Assembly (NCBI GenBank): GCA_016870095.1
Contig: VGCI01000004.1
Span: forward strand, 62,001 to 126,000
Source: Alphaproteobacteria bacterium
GTDB taxonomy: Bacteria > Pseudomonadota > Alphaproteobacteria > Paracaedibacterales > VGCI01
Length of the DNA: 64,000 nucleotides
Direction: 5' to 3'
Numbering within the stretch: the first letter of the stretch is position 1; each line of letters opens with the position of its first letter. Below are positions 1 through 8,650 of the stretch, in pieces. The notes beneath the pieces are model-generated. The model did no database searches. It worked only from the letters and a program-made list of their open reading frames with translations, and was not told the origin of the DNA. The translations under genes were made by a program, and so were the position numbers.

Positions 1-199
1 AGAGATATTAAATCTCCTCACTCTACAAGCGGAAAAAGGCAATGCTATTCGTATGATTTGTGCGGGCGGTCATGAAATTCGGATAGTTACGAAAAAACTT
101 CATTGTCATTTAGGTGATATTCACCATCCCTGGCCAACCCGAAAAAAACCGCAACACATTTATCAACATATTGAGCACATGCAAGCGGGGGGAAGATAA
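1..199 (+). CDS. DUF2948 family protein, C-terminal fragment
   Basis: An open frame enters from the left edge (first full codon at base 2) and stops at TAA 197-199, leaving about 65 residues. The piece containing AIRMICAGGHEIRI, then LHCHLGDIHHPWPTR and KKPQH, resembles the end of DUF2948 proteins, which finish with a strand, an L.DLG.PW.TRS.P.H motif and a short tail. In many alphaproteobacteria DUF2948 genes lie a few genes upstream of infA, as here. The function of the family is unknown. The start and most of the protein are outside the window, and the call rests on motif memory, so it is moderately sure. Confidence 0.6.
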   Translation, partial: EILNLLTLQAEKGNAIRMICAGGHEIRIVTKKLHCHLGDIHHPWPTRKKPQHIYQHIEHMQAGGR

Positions 200-291
200 A
201 ATAATGAATGTAACATATACGGTTATGTGTTAAACAATTAATGAAATTACGATTACAATAAAATTATTATTTAGAAGCGAGTCAAAACCGA

Positions 292-510
292 ATGGCAAAA
301 GAAGATTTAATTGAGTTCAATGGAGTCGTTGTAGAACTCCTGCCAAATGCTATGTTTCGTGTTCGCTTGGAAAATGACCATATTATTTTAGCTCATACCT
401 CTGGAAAGATGCGAAAGAATCGTATTCGTGTCCTCGTTGGCGATAAAGTTACGGTCGAAATGACCCCTTATGATCTCACCAAAGGCCGCATCACCTTCCG
501 ACAGAAATAA
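292..510 (+). CDS. infA: Translation initiation factor IF-1
   Basis: This 72-residue protein is the usual IF-1 length and is a single S1/OB-fold domain. It starts [20 protein letters not shown], and contains F.V.LEN.H.I.AH.SGKMRKN.IR and a GDKV.VE..PYDL.KGRI.FR ending, all hallmarks of IF-1. It binds the A site of the 30S subunit during initiation, together with IF-2 and IF-3. The ribonuclease E/G gene begins 27 bases downstream, an arrangement common in alphaproteobacteria, although the maf gene often found between them is missing here. Confidence 0.98.
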   Translation: MAKEDLIEFNGVVVELLPNAMFRVRLENDHIILAHTSGKMRKNRIRVLVGDKVTVEMTPYDLTKGRITFRQK

Positions 511-537
511 GATCATCTTTAGGGATGATGATCAAAA

Positions 538-1677
538 ATGCCCATACAACTATTAATTAGCCATGACAAGAATCAACGACGTATTATCTCCTTAAAGGAT
601 GGTCACGTCATCGACGTCGACTTTGAGGACCTTTCCTCAAATGCGCCTATATTTGCTCAGCTGGATCAGATTTTCTGGGGTCGCATCCTTGATACAACCC
701 CAACTCATGCCTTTGTAAAAATAGCTGAAAATGAAGTGGGCCTTCTGCCCTTAGAACATCCTTTTCCTAAACCAAATGAGGGGCAAGCGGTTCTTGTGCA
801 AGTCCGACGAGAGGCTATTCCCGATAAAGGAACTTATCATAAAGGACCCCTGCTTACCCAAAGAATCATTTTGGCAGGTCGTTACTGTTTATTCCATCCC
901 TTCCAAAAAAAGCGGGTTCTTTCGTCAAAACTAAAGGATATTGAGATACGAAATCGCCTTCAAAAACTTATCTCAGCAAATGAACCCATAACACTTCGCG
1001 AGGCGGCTGGAAGCGCTACACCAGAACAAATTCGTGAAGAAATTTGTACTTTAAGGAAGAAATTTCAAGACACGGAAACCCTCCCTGCAAAAGTGCCATC
1101 TTTGCTTTATAATACTCTATCACCTTACCAACGATGGATGCGAGATATGGAACCTTCAGAAGGGAACTTGATTCTTGTAGATCATGATCAAACTCTAGTA
1201 GATATTCGCCATTTCTTAAAAAATTACCGTCCTGATTTGCTCACCCTTACGAAAAAACACAAAGGTTCTCTCCTCAAAGACTTTGAGTTAGAAGACATAT
1301 GGGATTCCCTCTTTCACGAACGTGTTGATTTGCCAACAGGGGGCAACATTGTTATTGAAATGACAACAGCTTGTATTGCTATTGATGTCAATAGGGGAGG
1401 AAGATCAACCTATACCCAACAGGAAACAAACCTCGCGGCCATTCCCATAATCATCCAACACTTAAAGTGGCGTCATTTGGGCGGCAATATTATCATTGAT
1501 TTTATGGGGCTAGAATCAAACTCTCAAAATTGTAAAATGCTGGAGAAACAACTATTACACCAAGCGGCCCTTTACGATTTGTCATTAGATATTTTTGGGT
1601 GGTCAAAGTTGGGGTGGCTAGAAGCTCGATTACCAAAACAACGACGCTCTCTTCCCAATATGACTCAAACTACCTAA
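538..1677 (+). CDS. rng: Ribonuclease E/G family protein (short form)
   Basis: The product is a 379-residue endoribonuclease of the RNase E/G family, which cleaves single-stranded RNA during rRNA maturation and mRNA decay. An S1-like region near residues 35-110 (FWGRILDTTPTHAFVKI) is followed by the catalytic part. The two metal-binding aspartates expected in the DNase I-like subdomain are visible at about D283 (AIDVNRGG) and D321 (IIDFMGLE), with the linking ETNLAA helix. The zinc-link CPxC motif and the long degradosome scaffold of RNase E are absent. The length matches the short alphaproteobacterial form rather than full RNase G. It follows infA closely and is probably co-transcribed. Family is certain; the choice of rng over rne is by size. 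Confidence 0.88.
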   Translation: MPIQLLISHDKNQRRIISLKDGHVIDVDFEDLSSNAPIFAQLDQIFWGRILDTTPTHAFVKIAENEVGLLPLEHPFPKPNEGQAVLVQVRREAIPDKGTYHKGPLLTQRIILAGRYCLFHPFQKKRVLSSKLKDIEIRNRLQKLISANEPITLREAAGSATPEQIREEICTLRKKFQDTETLPAKVPSLLYNTLSPYQRWMRDMEPSEGNLILVDHDQTLVDIRHFLKNYRPDLLTLTKKHKGSLLKDFELEDIWDSLFHERVDLPTGGNIVIEMTTACIAIDVNRGGRSTYTQQETNLAAIPIIIQHLKWRHLGGNIIIDFMGLESNSQNCKMLEKQLLHQAALYDLSLDIFGWSKLGWLEARLPKQRRSLPNMTQTT

Positions 1678-1693
1678 GATTTTACCCCTTGAG

Positions 1694-2974
1694 TCAGGCG
1701 ACTTTGGGCAAAGAATCCTTTAAAGCATTCATCACGTGATCAAGGATATGGGCTTGTATTTGTAAAAGTTGATGAGCCCGAGCAATTTTCTCAGCACGAA
1801 GATTTCCCTCCAAAAAAAGGCGCTCTAGGTTTATTGCTAACTCTTCTTTCGTTGTAATTGAACAAGCAACTTGACTCAAAACGCTACAAATTTCCGTTTG
1901 TTTATGGGTATAGGGACCCCAAATTAATGCACAGTCTAGTAATACGGCCTCAATGGGGTTATGTCCTCCAATAGGCACAAAAGTTCCCCCTAAAAATGCG
2001 ACATGACTTAATCTATAAAAAAGGCCGAGCTCTCCTACCGTATCAACTAAATAAATATCAGTTGAAGGCTTAATCCTTTCTTGACCGGATCGTCTTGCAA
2101 CTTGCAATCCTTTAGCCCTCAATTCTTGAGCAATTTCTTGGCCTCTACGGGGATGGCGTGGAATGATAACCGTAAGGAGTTTGGGCAAAGTGTTTTTGAC
2201 CATATTGTGCACATTTGCAGCAAGAATCTCCTCACCGGAATGGGTACTTGCTGCCACCCAAACCGACCGATCTTTCAAAATAGTCTGCAATTGTTTCAAT
2301 TCACCGAGATCACATGTCAAAGGAGTTGCAGCAAACTTCAAATTACCGCAAACACGAACTTTTGAGGGAGTGGCTCCCAGATCTCTCAGCCGTTTAGCAA
2401 CCGCTTTGGATTGAGCAAGAAGAAGTTCAAAACAGGACAGAAGATAATCAATAGTAGCGGGAACACGCCGCCAAGATTGATAGCTTTTTTCTGACAAGGC
2501 TGCATTAATTAGATAAAGAGGAATTTGTCGATTCTTGCAATTTAAAATGAGATTTGGCCAAAATTCAGATTCCACAAATACAGCAATATCAGGTTGCCAA
2601 TGATCCAAAAATGATTGAATCCACGAGGGCAAATCCAAAGGGCTATATTGATGAATACAGCCGTTCGGTAGGGACTTTGCAATCACTGTTGATGCTGTAA
2701 CTGTTCCCGTAGTCACAAGCGGAGTGATGTGGGGGAATTCTATTCGAATCCGCCGCAGAATGGGTAATAAGGAAACGGCCTCGCCGACACTTGCCCCATG
2801 AAACCACGCCACAACGCCTTTAGGACGGGGCTGAGATGCCTTTCCAAATCGCTCTGCCAACCGTTTAGGGTCTTCCTTCCCTTTCTTCAGTCGGTACCGC
2901 AAATATAATAAGGCTCCTTTTTCGAGAAAGGGCGTCAGGCGCTGATAGAGGACAAGGGGAAAAGGCACCTTCAT
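1694..2974 (-). CDS. waaA: 3-deoxy-D-manno-octulosonic acid (Kdo) transferase
   Basis: This 426-residue GT-B enzyme (family GT30) transfers Kdo from CMP-Kdo to lipid IVA at the inner face of the cytoplasmic membrane, an essential step in lipid A-core synthesis. Visible family features are an N-terminal hydrophobic stretch, the GVVAWFHGASVGE motif near residues 53-65 with the catalytic glutamate, TTGT.T near 88, the IPLYLINAALS region, and the C-terminal FLGGTFVPIGGHNPIEA nucleotide-binding motif. It lies two bases after thyX on the same strand, so the two are probably one transcript. Its presence shows that the organism makes LPS with Kdo, in line with the polysaccharide genes at 34-48 kb. 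Confidence 0.95.
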   Translation of the reverse strand: MKVPFPLVLYQRLTPFLEKGALLYLRYRLKKGKEDPKRLAERFGKASQPRPKGVVAWFHGASVGEAVSLLPILRRIRIEFPHITPLVTTGTVTASTVIAKSLPNGCIHQYSPLDLPSWIQSFLDHWQPDIAVFVESEFWPNLILNCKNRQIPLYLINAALSEKSYQSWRRVPATIDYLLSCFELLLAQSKAVAKRLRDLGATPSKVRVCGNLKFAATPLTCDLGELKQLQTILKDRSVWVAASTHSGEEILAANVHNMVKNTLPKLLTVIIPRHPRRGQEIAQELRAKGLQVARRSGQERIKPSTDIYLVDTVGELGLFYRLSHVAFLGGTFVPIGGHNPIEAVLLDCALIWGPYTHKQTEICSVLSQVACSITTKEELAINLERLFLEGNLRAEKIARAHQLLQIQAHILDHVMNALKDSLPKVA

Positions 2975-2976
2975 TT

Positions 2977-3939
2977 TTATACCTTGTTGACCTGCGGAAG
3001 ACTTAACTCAAGCATTTCATGAAGTTCTCGCCATTCTCGCGGACTCATACCGCTCGAAACTTGGTCCAAATGCTGCCCCTTTAGTAAGGCTTTGACTACG
3101 GCTAATCCTTTTGCAGAGAGCGACGCAGCTCCCATACGGTGATTCATGAAGGCTTCATACGTAATCGGAACCCATTTCTTCAATACCTCTAACATCACAT
3201 CCGCATAGGCCCGAATTTCATATTGAGCATGCGGATCAGCCCGAAGGCTTAAAAAATGCATAAGGTTGTGTAAATCAATTTTCCAATACCACTGAGTATA
3301 AAAATTCACAGGCAGATTCATGCGGGCTAATTCTCTTGCAAGACCCGGAAGAGTAGGGTCCAACACATTACCCGCGCTATCTTCATTCAACATTGTCTCG
3401 TAGTGCTGGTATGCTCGCAAGGCATCTTCACGTAATAAATCGAGGACGCGCGTAGCTTGTTCCCCTTGCAAAATTTCATCTCGGCCTTGACGATTGATTG
3501 TTGACTGAGCTGCCAAATGCTCGGGATTTGGCATATAAAATTCTTTATCCATGATAGAATAACGCGCTGAGTATTCATTTACATTGGCCGTACGGTGGCG
3601 AATCCATTGACGAGCCACAAAAATTGGTAATTTAATATGAAATTTTATCTCACACATCTCAAAAGGCGTAGAATGCCGATGACGCATCAAATAATTGACC
3701 AGCCCTTTGTCTTCATTCACCATTTTGGTGCCTTTTCCATAAGAGACACGAGCAGCTTGAACAATAGCCGAATCATCTCCCATATAGTCAATAACACGGA
3801 CGAATCCGTGATCGAGAACGGGGAGAGGCTCAAAAAGAATGTCTTCTAAAGAAAAAACTGTAGCCCGACGTGTGACAAATTGTTCTTCTTTAAGTTGTTG
3901 AATTTCTTTTATTTTATCTGCTTTTAGCACCGTAGACAT
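2977..3939 (-). CDS. thyX: Flavin-dependent thymidylate synthase
   Basis: The 320-residue product converts dUMP to dTMP using methylene-tetrahydrofolate and FADH2. The diagnostic ThyX motif RHR-x7-SAR is seen at residues 114-126 ([13 protein letters not shown]). [11 protein letters not shown] upstream and [22 protein letters not shown] downstream are also typical. The N-terminus carries about 40 extra residues before the conserved [16 protein letters not shown] block, common in alphaproteobacterial ThyX. It heads a minus-strand pair with waaA and is divergent from the ssrA gene. No thyA was seen in the window. Confidence 0.97.
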   Translation of the reverse strand: MSTVLKADKIKEIQQLKEEQFVTRRATVFSLEDILFEPLPVLDHGFVRVIDYMGDDSAIVQAARVSYGKGTKMVNEDKGLVNYLMRHRHSTPFEMCEIKFHIKLPIFVARQWIRHRTANVNEYSARYSIMDKEFYMPNPEHLAAQSTINRQGRDEILQGEQATRVLDLLREDALRAYQHYETMLNEDSAGNVLDPTLPGLARELARMNLPVNFYTQWYWKIDLHNLMHFLSLRADPHAQYEIRAYADVMLEVLKKWVPITYEAFMNHRMGAASLSAKGLAVVKALLKGQHLDQVSSGMSPREWRELHEMLELSLPQVNKV

Positions 3940-4028
3940 TTGCCCCTCTTATCAGTTTTTTTTAAAAGTAGGACCAGATTAACGTTAAAACCCTTTTTTT
4001 TCCAGTGAAAACACCCTATTTTATATAT

Positions 4029-4353
4029 TGTGAGGTAACTCACTATGGCGATAAACGATTTATGGAATAAGCGTTTCGGACCCGGGGGCGGTACCCGGCG
4101 CCTCCACCACGTATTATGGGGGTGAAATAGGATCGACGTGCGTAGTAAAGATATGTCTTTTGCCCGGCATTGTACCACCGTTATCGGGCTGATTTAATAG
4201 GTGCAAACAATAATTCTGCATCTCGTGTCGCAGTTAACCTAAACCGTTCAACGGTTGCGGTTACAGCTGCTGCTGCTTAATGTTAGCGAAAGCTAATATA
4301 AAGTGGTAAAAGACTAGCAGTCCGGGGGGCACTGGGCAACAGAAGCCCCCCAC
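4029..4353 (+). ncRNA. ssrA: Circularly permuted two-piece tmRNA
   Basis: The acceptor piece comes first: a hairpin GTGAG/CTCAC at 4030-4043, then a T-arm (stem 4082-4086 with 4094-4098), the acceptor strand CGCCTCC at 4099-4105 and the encoded ACCA ending at 4109. After only eight bases (4110-4117) the coding piece starts with GGGGGTG (4118-4124), which pairs at all seven positions with CGCCTCC, allowing G-U. The conserved GGATCGACG follows, then a pseudoknot-like segment (GCCCG/CGGGC), the tag reading frame at 4203-4280 and a 3' stem GGGGGGC (4324-4330)/GCCCCCC (4345-4351). tmRNA rescues stalled ribosomes and adds a degradation tag. The permuted order is characteristic of alphaproteobacteria. 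The outer ends are estimates. Confidence 0.93.
4203..4280 (+). other. tmRNA tag reading frame (25 residues)
   Basis: The resume codon is probably GCA at 4203, as in other tmRNAs that begin the tag with alanine. The frame encodes a 25-residue tag starting ANNNSASR, with AVNLNRSTVAV in the middle and ending TAAAA before TAA at 4278-4280. The small hydrophobic end suits ClpX recognition, and the polar ANNN start resembles the AND/ANN start bound by SspB in this class. The tag is longer than many (often 8-15 residues). The assignment of the first codon is inferred from family pattern. Confidence 0.85.
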
Positions 4354-4412
4354 TAAATTTATGAAAAGTTTGACCCATGTCATTCTACGTTCAAATTAAG
4401 GAATCAAATACT

Positions 4413-4916
4413 GTGAGTAAAATAACCAAATTTGACTATGAACATCTCGTTCAGGAGAGTTTACGCTCTGTCGTTCGATCCGCCCTTTTGCAAGTAGCCA
4501 AAAACGGCCTACCAGGCAATCATCATTTTTACATCTCCTTTCGGACGGATTATCCCGGTGTAGACTTGCCGGATTATTTGCTTGAACAATATCCCGAAGA
4601 GATTACGATTGTTCTTCAGTACGAATTCTGGGACTTAGAAGTCGAAGATGATTGCTTCTATGTGACATTATGTTTCAATGATATTCATGAACGATTGACC
4701 ATACCTCTTCCTTCAATTGTGAGTTTTGTGGATCCATCCGTGAAATTTGGGTTACAATTTTCCCCAACCATTCACGAAAAAGTCATCCCAGAAAAACTAC
4801 CCGTTCGTGCAAAAACTCATGGGAAATCTAAGAAAGCAAACTCCCAGCAGCCGATGACGGAAAGTGTTCAAGATGGGTCTAATGTTGTCGCGTTAGACGC
4901 GTTTCGAAAAAAATAA
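4413..4916 (+). CDS. sspB: SspB, ClpXP adaptor for ssrA-tagged proteins (alpha type)
   Basis: The product (about 168 residues from this start) is an alphaproteobacterial SspB, which hands ssrA-tagged proteins to ClpXP. It shows the family core: FDYEHLVQESLRSVVRSALL, then GLPGNHHFYISFRTDYPGVDLP, a QYPEEITIVLQYEFWDLEV strand and FVDPSVKFGLQF, followed by a flexible basic linker and a short hydrophobic C-terminal ClpX-binding-type tail (VVALDAFRKK). I prefer GTG at 4413 because AAGGA lies ten bases upstream at 4398-4402 and related proteins begin MSK. An in-frame ATG at 4377 would add 12 unconserved residues and lacks a clear ribosome site. It lies directly after ssrA, and yggS follows without a gap. 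Confidence 0.92.
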   Translation: MSKITKFDYEHLVQESLRSVVRSALLQVAKNGLPGNHHFYISFRTDYPGVDLPDYLLEQYPEEITIVLQYEFWDLEVEDDCFYVTLCFNDIHERLTIPLPSIVSFVDPSVKFGLQFSPTIHEKVIPEKLPVRAKTHGKSKKANSQQPMTESVQDGSNVVALDAFRKK

Positions 4917-5561
4917 TTGAACCTGAACGAAATTCGTAATTCAATATATCAAGCCACTCTCCGTACAGGGCGGTCAGCTGATGCTGTATCTCTTATGGTA
5001 GTCAGCAAAAACCAGCTCCCGGAGGCTATTTACCCCCTTCTTGAAGCGGGACAGCGTTTTTTTGGCGAAGCGCGCGTTCAAGAAACGGCATCAAAATGGT
5101 CGATTTTACGAAAATTATATCTAGACTGTCATGTGCATCTCATCGGCCCTCTACAGACCAATAAAGTTCGCCAAGCTCTTGAACTTTTTGACGCTATAGA
5201 ATCTGTTGATCGCCCGCGTCTGATACTGGAACTTGCGAAGGAATGGTCAAATCCTCATCGCAAAACTCATAAGCTGCTCATTCAAGTTAATACCGGTCAA
5301 GAGCCCCAAAAAAGTGGCGTTTTGATTGATGATTTACCTGACTTAATTCACCTATGTCACCTCCACAACCTACCCGTAACTGGTTTGATGTGTATTCCCC
5401 CGCTTCTTGAAGATCCCACGCTTCATTTTCAAATACTCGCAAATTTAGCAAAGACATATAACTTGCCAGAGTTAAGTATGGGCATGAGTGGCGATTACTC
5501 TCTTGCAATCGCCCATGGCGCAACTTGCGTACGCATCGGTTCGGCTATTTGGAAATCGTGA
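4917..5561 (+). CDS. yggS: YggS/PLPBP family pyridoxal phosphate homeostasis protein
   Basis: A 214-residue single-domain TIM-barrel protein that binds PLP and helps keep B6 vitamers balanced. It is not known to be an enzyme. The PLP lysine is K31 in LMVVSKNQ. Further family motifs are FGEARVQE, HLIGPLQTNK, VNTGQEPQKSG, GLMCIPP and the phosphate-binding MGMSGDYSLAIAHGATCVRIGSAI. The start is a TTG at 4917, immediately after the sspB stop; the next ATG would remove the N-terminal helix before the lysine. Translation is therefore probably coupled to sspB. Confidence 0.92.
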   Translation: MNLNEIRNSIYQATLRTGRSADAVSLMVVSKNQLPEAIYPLLEAGQRFFGEARVQETASKWSILRKLYLDCHVHLIGPLQTNKVRQALELFDAIESVDRPRLILELAKEWSNPHRKTHKLLIQVNTGQEPQKSGVLIDDLPDLIHLCHLHNLPVTGLMCIPPLLEDPTLHFQILANLAKTYNLPELSMGMSGDYSLAIAHGATCVRIGSAIWKS

Positions 5562-5613
5562 CTGCTTATATCGTTTAACTTTTTGTCTCCAATTCACGTT
5601 TTGAATTCACTTT

Positions 5614-5642
5614 ACTAAATGTTACTTTTCGTAAAATTTAGT
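5614..5642. terminator. Imperfect hairpin after yggS
   Basis: ACTAAAT (5614-5620) pairs with ATTTAGT (5636-5642), and TTAC (5622-5625) with GTAA around a TTTTC loop, giving an 11-pair stem with one mismatch. It lies 50 bases after yggS and before the prepilin gene. There is no T-run on the plus strand, so it may be a processing or weak termination signal only. Confidence 0.3.
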
Positions 5643-5727
5643 AACTAAAAAAGAATTTAAAACGTAAAGAATATACTTCCTATGGTTGCAAATATATGAT
5701 ACATCCTGACTAAAAGGAGACGTAGAA

Positions 5728-6501
5728 ATTCACTATAAAGTACCTGGATTTTCTTTGATTGAAATGGCCATAGTCCTTATTATTATGGGCTTAGTGAGTG
5801 GTTTTACCTTTCCTATAATAAAAATCATGATGGACGGGCAGAAGGCCCGAACAACTGCTCTTCATCAAGAGCAAATCCTATATGCTTTAGCCAGTTATGC
5901 GAATAAAAATAATTTTTTGCCTTATGCGGCAAACCCTACGCTCCAAACAGGCGAACAAGACGCATCAAGTCGCTTGCGCCGCGGCATTGTCCCTTTCAAG
6001 AATTTGGGCCTACCAGAATCAATCGCTAAAGATGGTTATCACCACTGGTTTACTTACGTTATTGATGATTTTTATGGGGTACAGCCTGAGCGAGCCACGG
6101 CTCAGTCTATTTTTGAACCCTTGAAAAATCGACTGTGTAAAAATCGTCATTTTTCAGCAGGGCAAACCCCTCTAAAAATTAGAAATGTGCCAGAAAAAAT
6201 TGCTGTAGCCCTCATAAGTCATGGACCTGAGGGAAGGGGATCTTACCCTCATCATTCTTCTCTTCTACCGCAAGGTATAGACGAACGACAAAATAGCACT
6301 TCAGACCAAGAAATTATTGATCAACCTTTACGACAAGATCCGACAAACCCTTTTTCTCATAAAGTTGCGTGGGTTACGGCAAAAAACTTGATGGCCATTT
6401 ATGCGCGGTCACCTTGCCCCCCCCTTAATGACGCTCTTCCCCAATCTAAAGACCCAATTTTTCAAATTCCTCGGGAAGAAAGAAGAGAGGATAACAAATA
6501 A
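5728..6501 (+). CDS. Type II secretion/type IV pilus prepilin-like protein with apparent ATT start
   Basis: The frame carries a textbook class III prepilin signal: a short basic leader HYKVPG followed by FSLIEMAIVLIIMGLVSGF, with cleavage expected after the glycine and the +5 glutamate present. The rest (about 230 residues) is a soluble pseudopilin-like domain I cannot assign to a subfamily. In this frame no ATG, GTG or usable TTG precedes the leader. A TTG at 5755 would start inside the cleavage motif and destroy it. AGGAG at 5715-5719 is well placed for ATT at 5728, a rare initiator. An ATG lost by mutation is the alternative. It is far from the assembly operon at 56-61 kb, which may export or assemble it. 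Confidence 0.75.
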   Translation: MHYKVPGFSLIEMAIVLIIMGLVSGFTFPIIKIMMDGQKARTTALHQEQILYALASYANKNNFLPYAANPTLQTGEQDASSRLRRGIVPFKNLGLPESIAKDGYHHWFTYVIDDFYGVQPERATAQSIFEPLKNRLCKNRHFSAGQTPLKIRNVPEKIAVALISHGPEGRGSYPHHSSLLPQGIDERQNSTSDQEIIDQPLRQDPTNPFSHKVAWVTAKNLMAIYARSPCPPLNDALPQSKDPIFQIPREERREDNK

Positions 6502-6529
6502 TTCTAAGGTAGTTTTACTATTGAATCCG

Positions 6530-7876
6530 TTACTTCAGGCGTTCAATAACTTTTGAATACCCAATGAGAGGTAATAGGTCCTTCATTTCAGGCCCATGAT
6601 CCATCCCCGTAATGGCTTGACGTAGTGGCATAAATAATTCTTTACCTTTACGGCCCGTTAGTTCCTTCAATTGGCCGGTCCAGGAAGCCCATGTCGTTAC
6701 ATCCCAAGGTTCTTTAGGCAAACAATTTAAGGCCTGCAGTAAATAACTACGATCCTCAACAATGGGTGTAATATTCCCCCAGCAAATCGGCTCCCATTGC
6801 GCAGCCTCTGACAGAGTATGCAAATTTCCCCGAATCACATTCCATAAGGTCTCATGAACAGAAGGCGCTATGTCCTTCAGACGTTCTGCCACATTTTCAT
6901 AGGGAGTCATCTGTAAAAGTTTATGGTTGAGCGTATTCAAATCTGCCGGATCAAATCGGGGAGCTGTCCGACTAAAAATAGACAGCGTAAAACTTTGTGC
7001 CAATTCATCAAGTGTCAAGTGAGGCTCAACCGGTAAAGACGTCCCCAAACGCGCAATAAGACTATTAATGGCCATTGACTCAAGACCATTTTCGCGCAAG
7101 GTACCCAACCCCAAGCTTCCTAGCCGCTTGGAAAGAGACGCCCCCTTATCATCTAGTAATAGCGTAAAATGTCCAAAATGGAGACGAGAAATATCTGCAC
7201 CCAGTGCTGAAAATAATTGAATTTGCACCGCAGTGTTTGTGACATGATCTTCCCCACGAATAATATGCGAAATTCCCAAATCGATATCATCCACAACTGA
7301 GGGAAGGGTATATGTATACGTCCCATCCTCTCGTACCAGAACGGGGTCCGTTAAATGACTGCCGTGAAAATCATTTGACCCTCGGATGAGGTCGTCCCAA
7401 TGGATCGCCTCGGGAAGCAGTTGAAATCGCCAGTGAGGCTTACGGCCCTCAGCTTCAAATGCTGCACGTTGATCGGCGGTCAATTTTAAACTTGCTCGAT
7501 CATATATAGGGGGCTCGTGACGCGCTAATTGGCGTTTGCGATTAAAGTCCAATTCTTCAGGTGTTTCATAGCAGGGATAGACTCTCCCCACAGACTTGAG
7601 ATGTTCCATCGCTTGATCATAATGAGAAAATCGATCAGACTGCTTCACAAATCGATCATAGGTTAGTCCCAACCAAGCTAAATCTTCCTCAATAGCTTTT
7701 GCATATTTTGCATCTGATCTTTCTAAATCCGTATCATCCAGACGTAAAAGAAAGGTTGCTTCTTCTCCATTGAGCTTATGATGCCGCGCAAATAGCCAAT
7801 TAATTAGAGCAGCGCGAGCATTCCCAATATGTAGCCATCCTGTAGGACTAGGGGCGAAACGAACACAAATAGCCAT
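6530..7876 (-). CDS. gltX: Glutamyl-tRNA synthetase
   Basis: The 448-residue class I synthetase attaches glutamate to tRNA. The HIGH-like motif is HIGN at residues 16-19 in FAPSPTGWLHIGNAR, and the KMSKS-like motif is SLSKR near residue 250 (GASLSKRLGSL). The VDDIDLGISHIIRGEDHVTNT block is typical of GlxRS. The length and the SLSKRLGS form fit the second gltX paralogue found in many alphaproteobacteria, which can be non-discriminating or act on tRNA-Gln. Which role it has cannot be read from this window. It is convergent with the prepilin gene. Confidence 0.95.
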   Translation of the reverse strand: MAICVRFAPSPTGWLHIGNARAALINWLFARHHKLNGEEATFLLRLDDTDLERSDAKYAKAIEEDLAWLGLTYDRFVKQSDRFSHYDQAMEHLKSVGRVYPCYETPEELDFNRKRQLARHEPPIYDRASLKLTADQRAAFEAEGRKPHWRFQLLPEAIHWDDLIRGSNDFHGSHLTDPVLVREDGTYTYTLPSVVDDIDLGISHIIRGEDHVTNTAVQIQLFSALGADISRLHFGHFTLLLDDKGASLSKRLGSLGLGTLRENGLESMAINSLIARLGTSLPVEPHLTLDELAQSFTLSIFSRTAPRFDPADLNTLNHKLLQMTPYENVAERLKDIAPSVHETLWNVIRGNLHTLSEAAQWEPICWGNITPIVEDRSYLLQALNCLPKEPWDVTTWASWTGQLKELTGRKGKELFMPLRQAITGMDHGPEMKDLLPLIGYSKVIERLK

Positions 7877-7970
7877 AATGAATTAACCATACTTATAAAT
7901 GAGGTATATGTCAGTTTACCTTACTGAATTTTAGGGTCTTTAGGCAAGAAATTGCAGCAGAATAATAGAA

Positions 7971-8633
7971 TTAGATTTTTGAACGTAAACTTTGTTTTGT
8001 AGGTCCGCTGCTAAGACCAAATTTAATCTTTGTTGATCTCTTGCTCTTTTTTGGAATTGGCGTTTGAAAGATTTCTTTTTTTAAAGCCACTGTCTTTAAC
8101 ATTTTGCCCTTCGATGAAGGACCTCGAATTTTACTCCACATACCATACACACGATTTTTATAGCGATTATGGTGGACTGGCGACGGCGAATGATAGAGTT
8201 TAACGGCTCTCTCAAAGGAACCATAACGACGTTCTAAGTTCTTAATCAATTTCGCAGCATGGGCAATATTATTCTCAGGCTCTAACATGGCTTCAATGGA
8301 TTTAAAGTTACGGCGGTGTGATGCATAATGTAGCTGCATGCACCCAACAGAAAAATCAGAGAATCCCTCTTCAACTAATTGCTTAACATATTTCGTGGCG
8401 GCAACTTTGGATGTGAAGATATGGGCGCGTCCATGAGCGTTAATGGCCCACGGTGAAATACCGGATTCAACTTTTGCAATGGCCTTCAATAAATCTTGAG
8501 GAATACCTTTAGCCGCTTCTTGCTGAGAAATAACATCCTTACATGATGTTGCATTTTGACCAGCCTGAATTGGAAATTGGCTAAACGCAACTCCAGCAAT
8601 CAGGATAATAGATAAAAGTGATTTTAACTTCAT
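7971..8633 (-). CDS. Secreted lytic transglycosylase-like protein
   Basis: The product has a signal peptide (MKLKSLLSIILIAGVAFS) followed by an SLT/goose-lysozyme-like domain that would cut peptidoglycan in the periplasm. The catalytic glutamate is in LLKAIAKVESGISPWAIN, followed by FSVGCMQLHYASH and NNIAHAAKLIKNL, matching the ESG, GxMQ and N..A..L motifs of the family. A basic, lysine-rich tail follows. I start at ATG 8633 because it begins the signal peptide and has GGAG about 12 bases upstream. An upstream ATG at 8654 overlaps the end of the Nfu gene and would add seven residues. Single-domain transglycosylases often serve secretion machines, but no direct link is seen here. Confidence 0.85.
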   Translation of the reverse strand: MKLKSLLSIILIAGVAFSQFPIQAGQNATSCKDVISQQEAAKGIPQDLLKAIAKVESGISPWAINAHGRAHIFTSKVAATKYVKQLVEEGFSDFSVGCMQLHYASHRRNFKSIEAMLEPENNIAHAAKLIKNLERRYGSFERAVKLYHSPSPVHHNRYKNRVYGMWSKIRGPSSKGKMLKTVALKKEIFQTPIPKKSKRSTKIKFGLSSGPTKQSLRSKI

Positions 8634-8650
8634 GGGTCTGTAAATCTCCA

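Noticed and set aside
4001-4029. Promoter of ssrA with -10 TATATT at 4024-4029
   Set aside because: No matching -35 at the right distance, and the start would fall inside the first hairpin.
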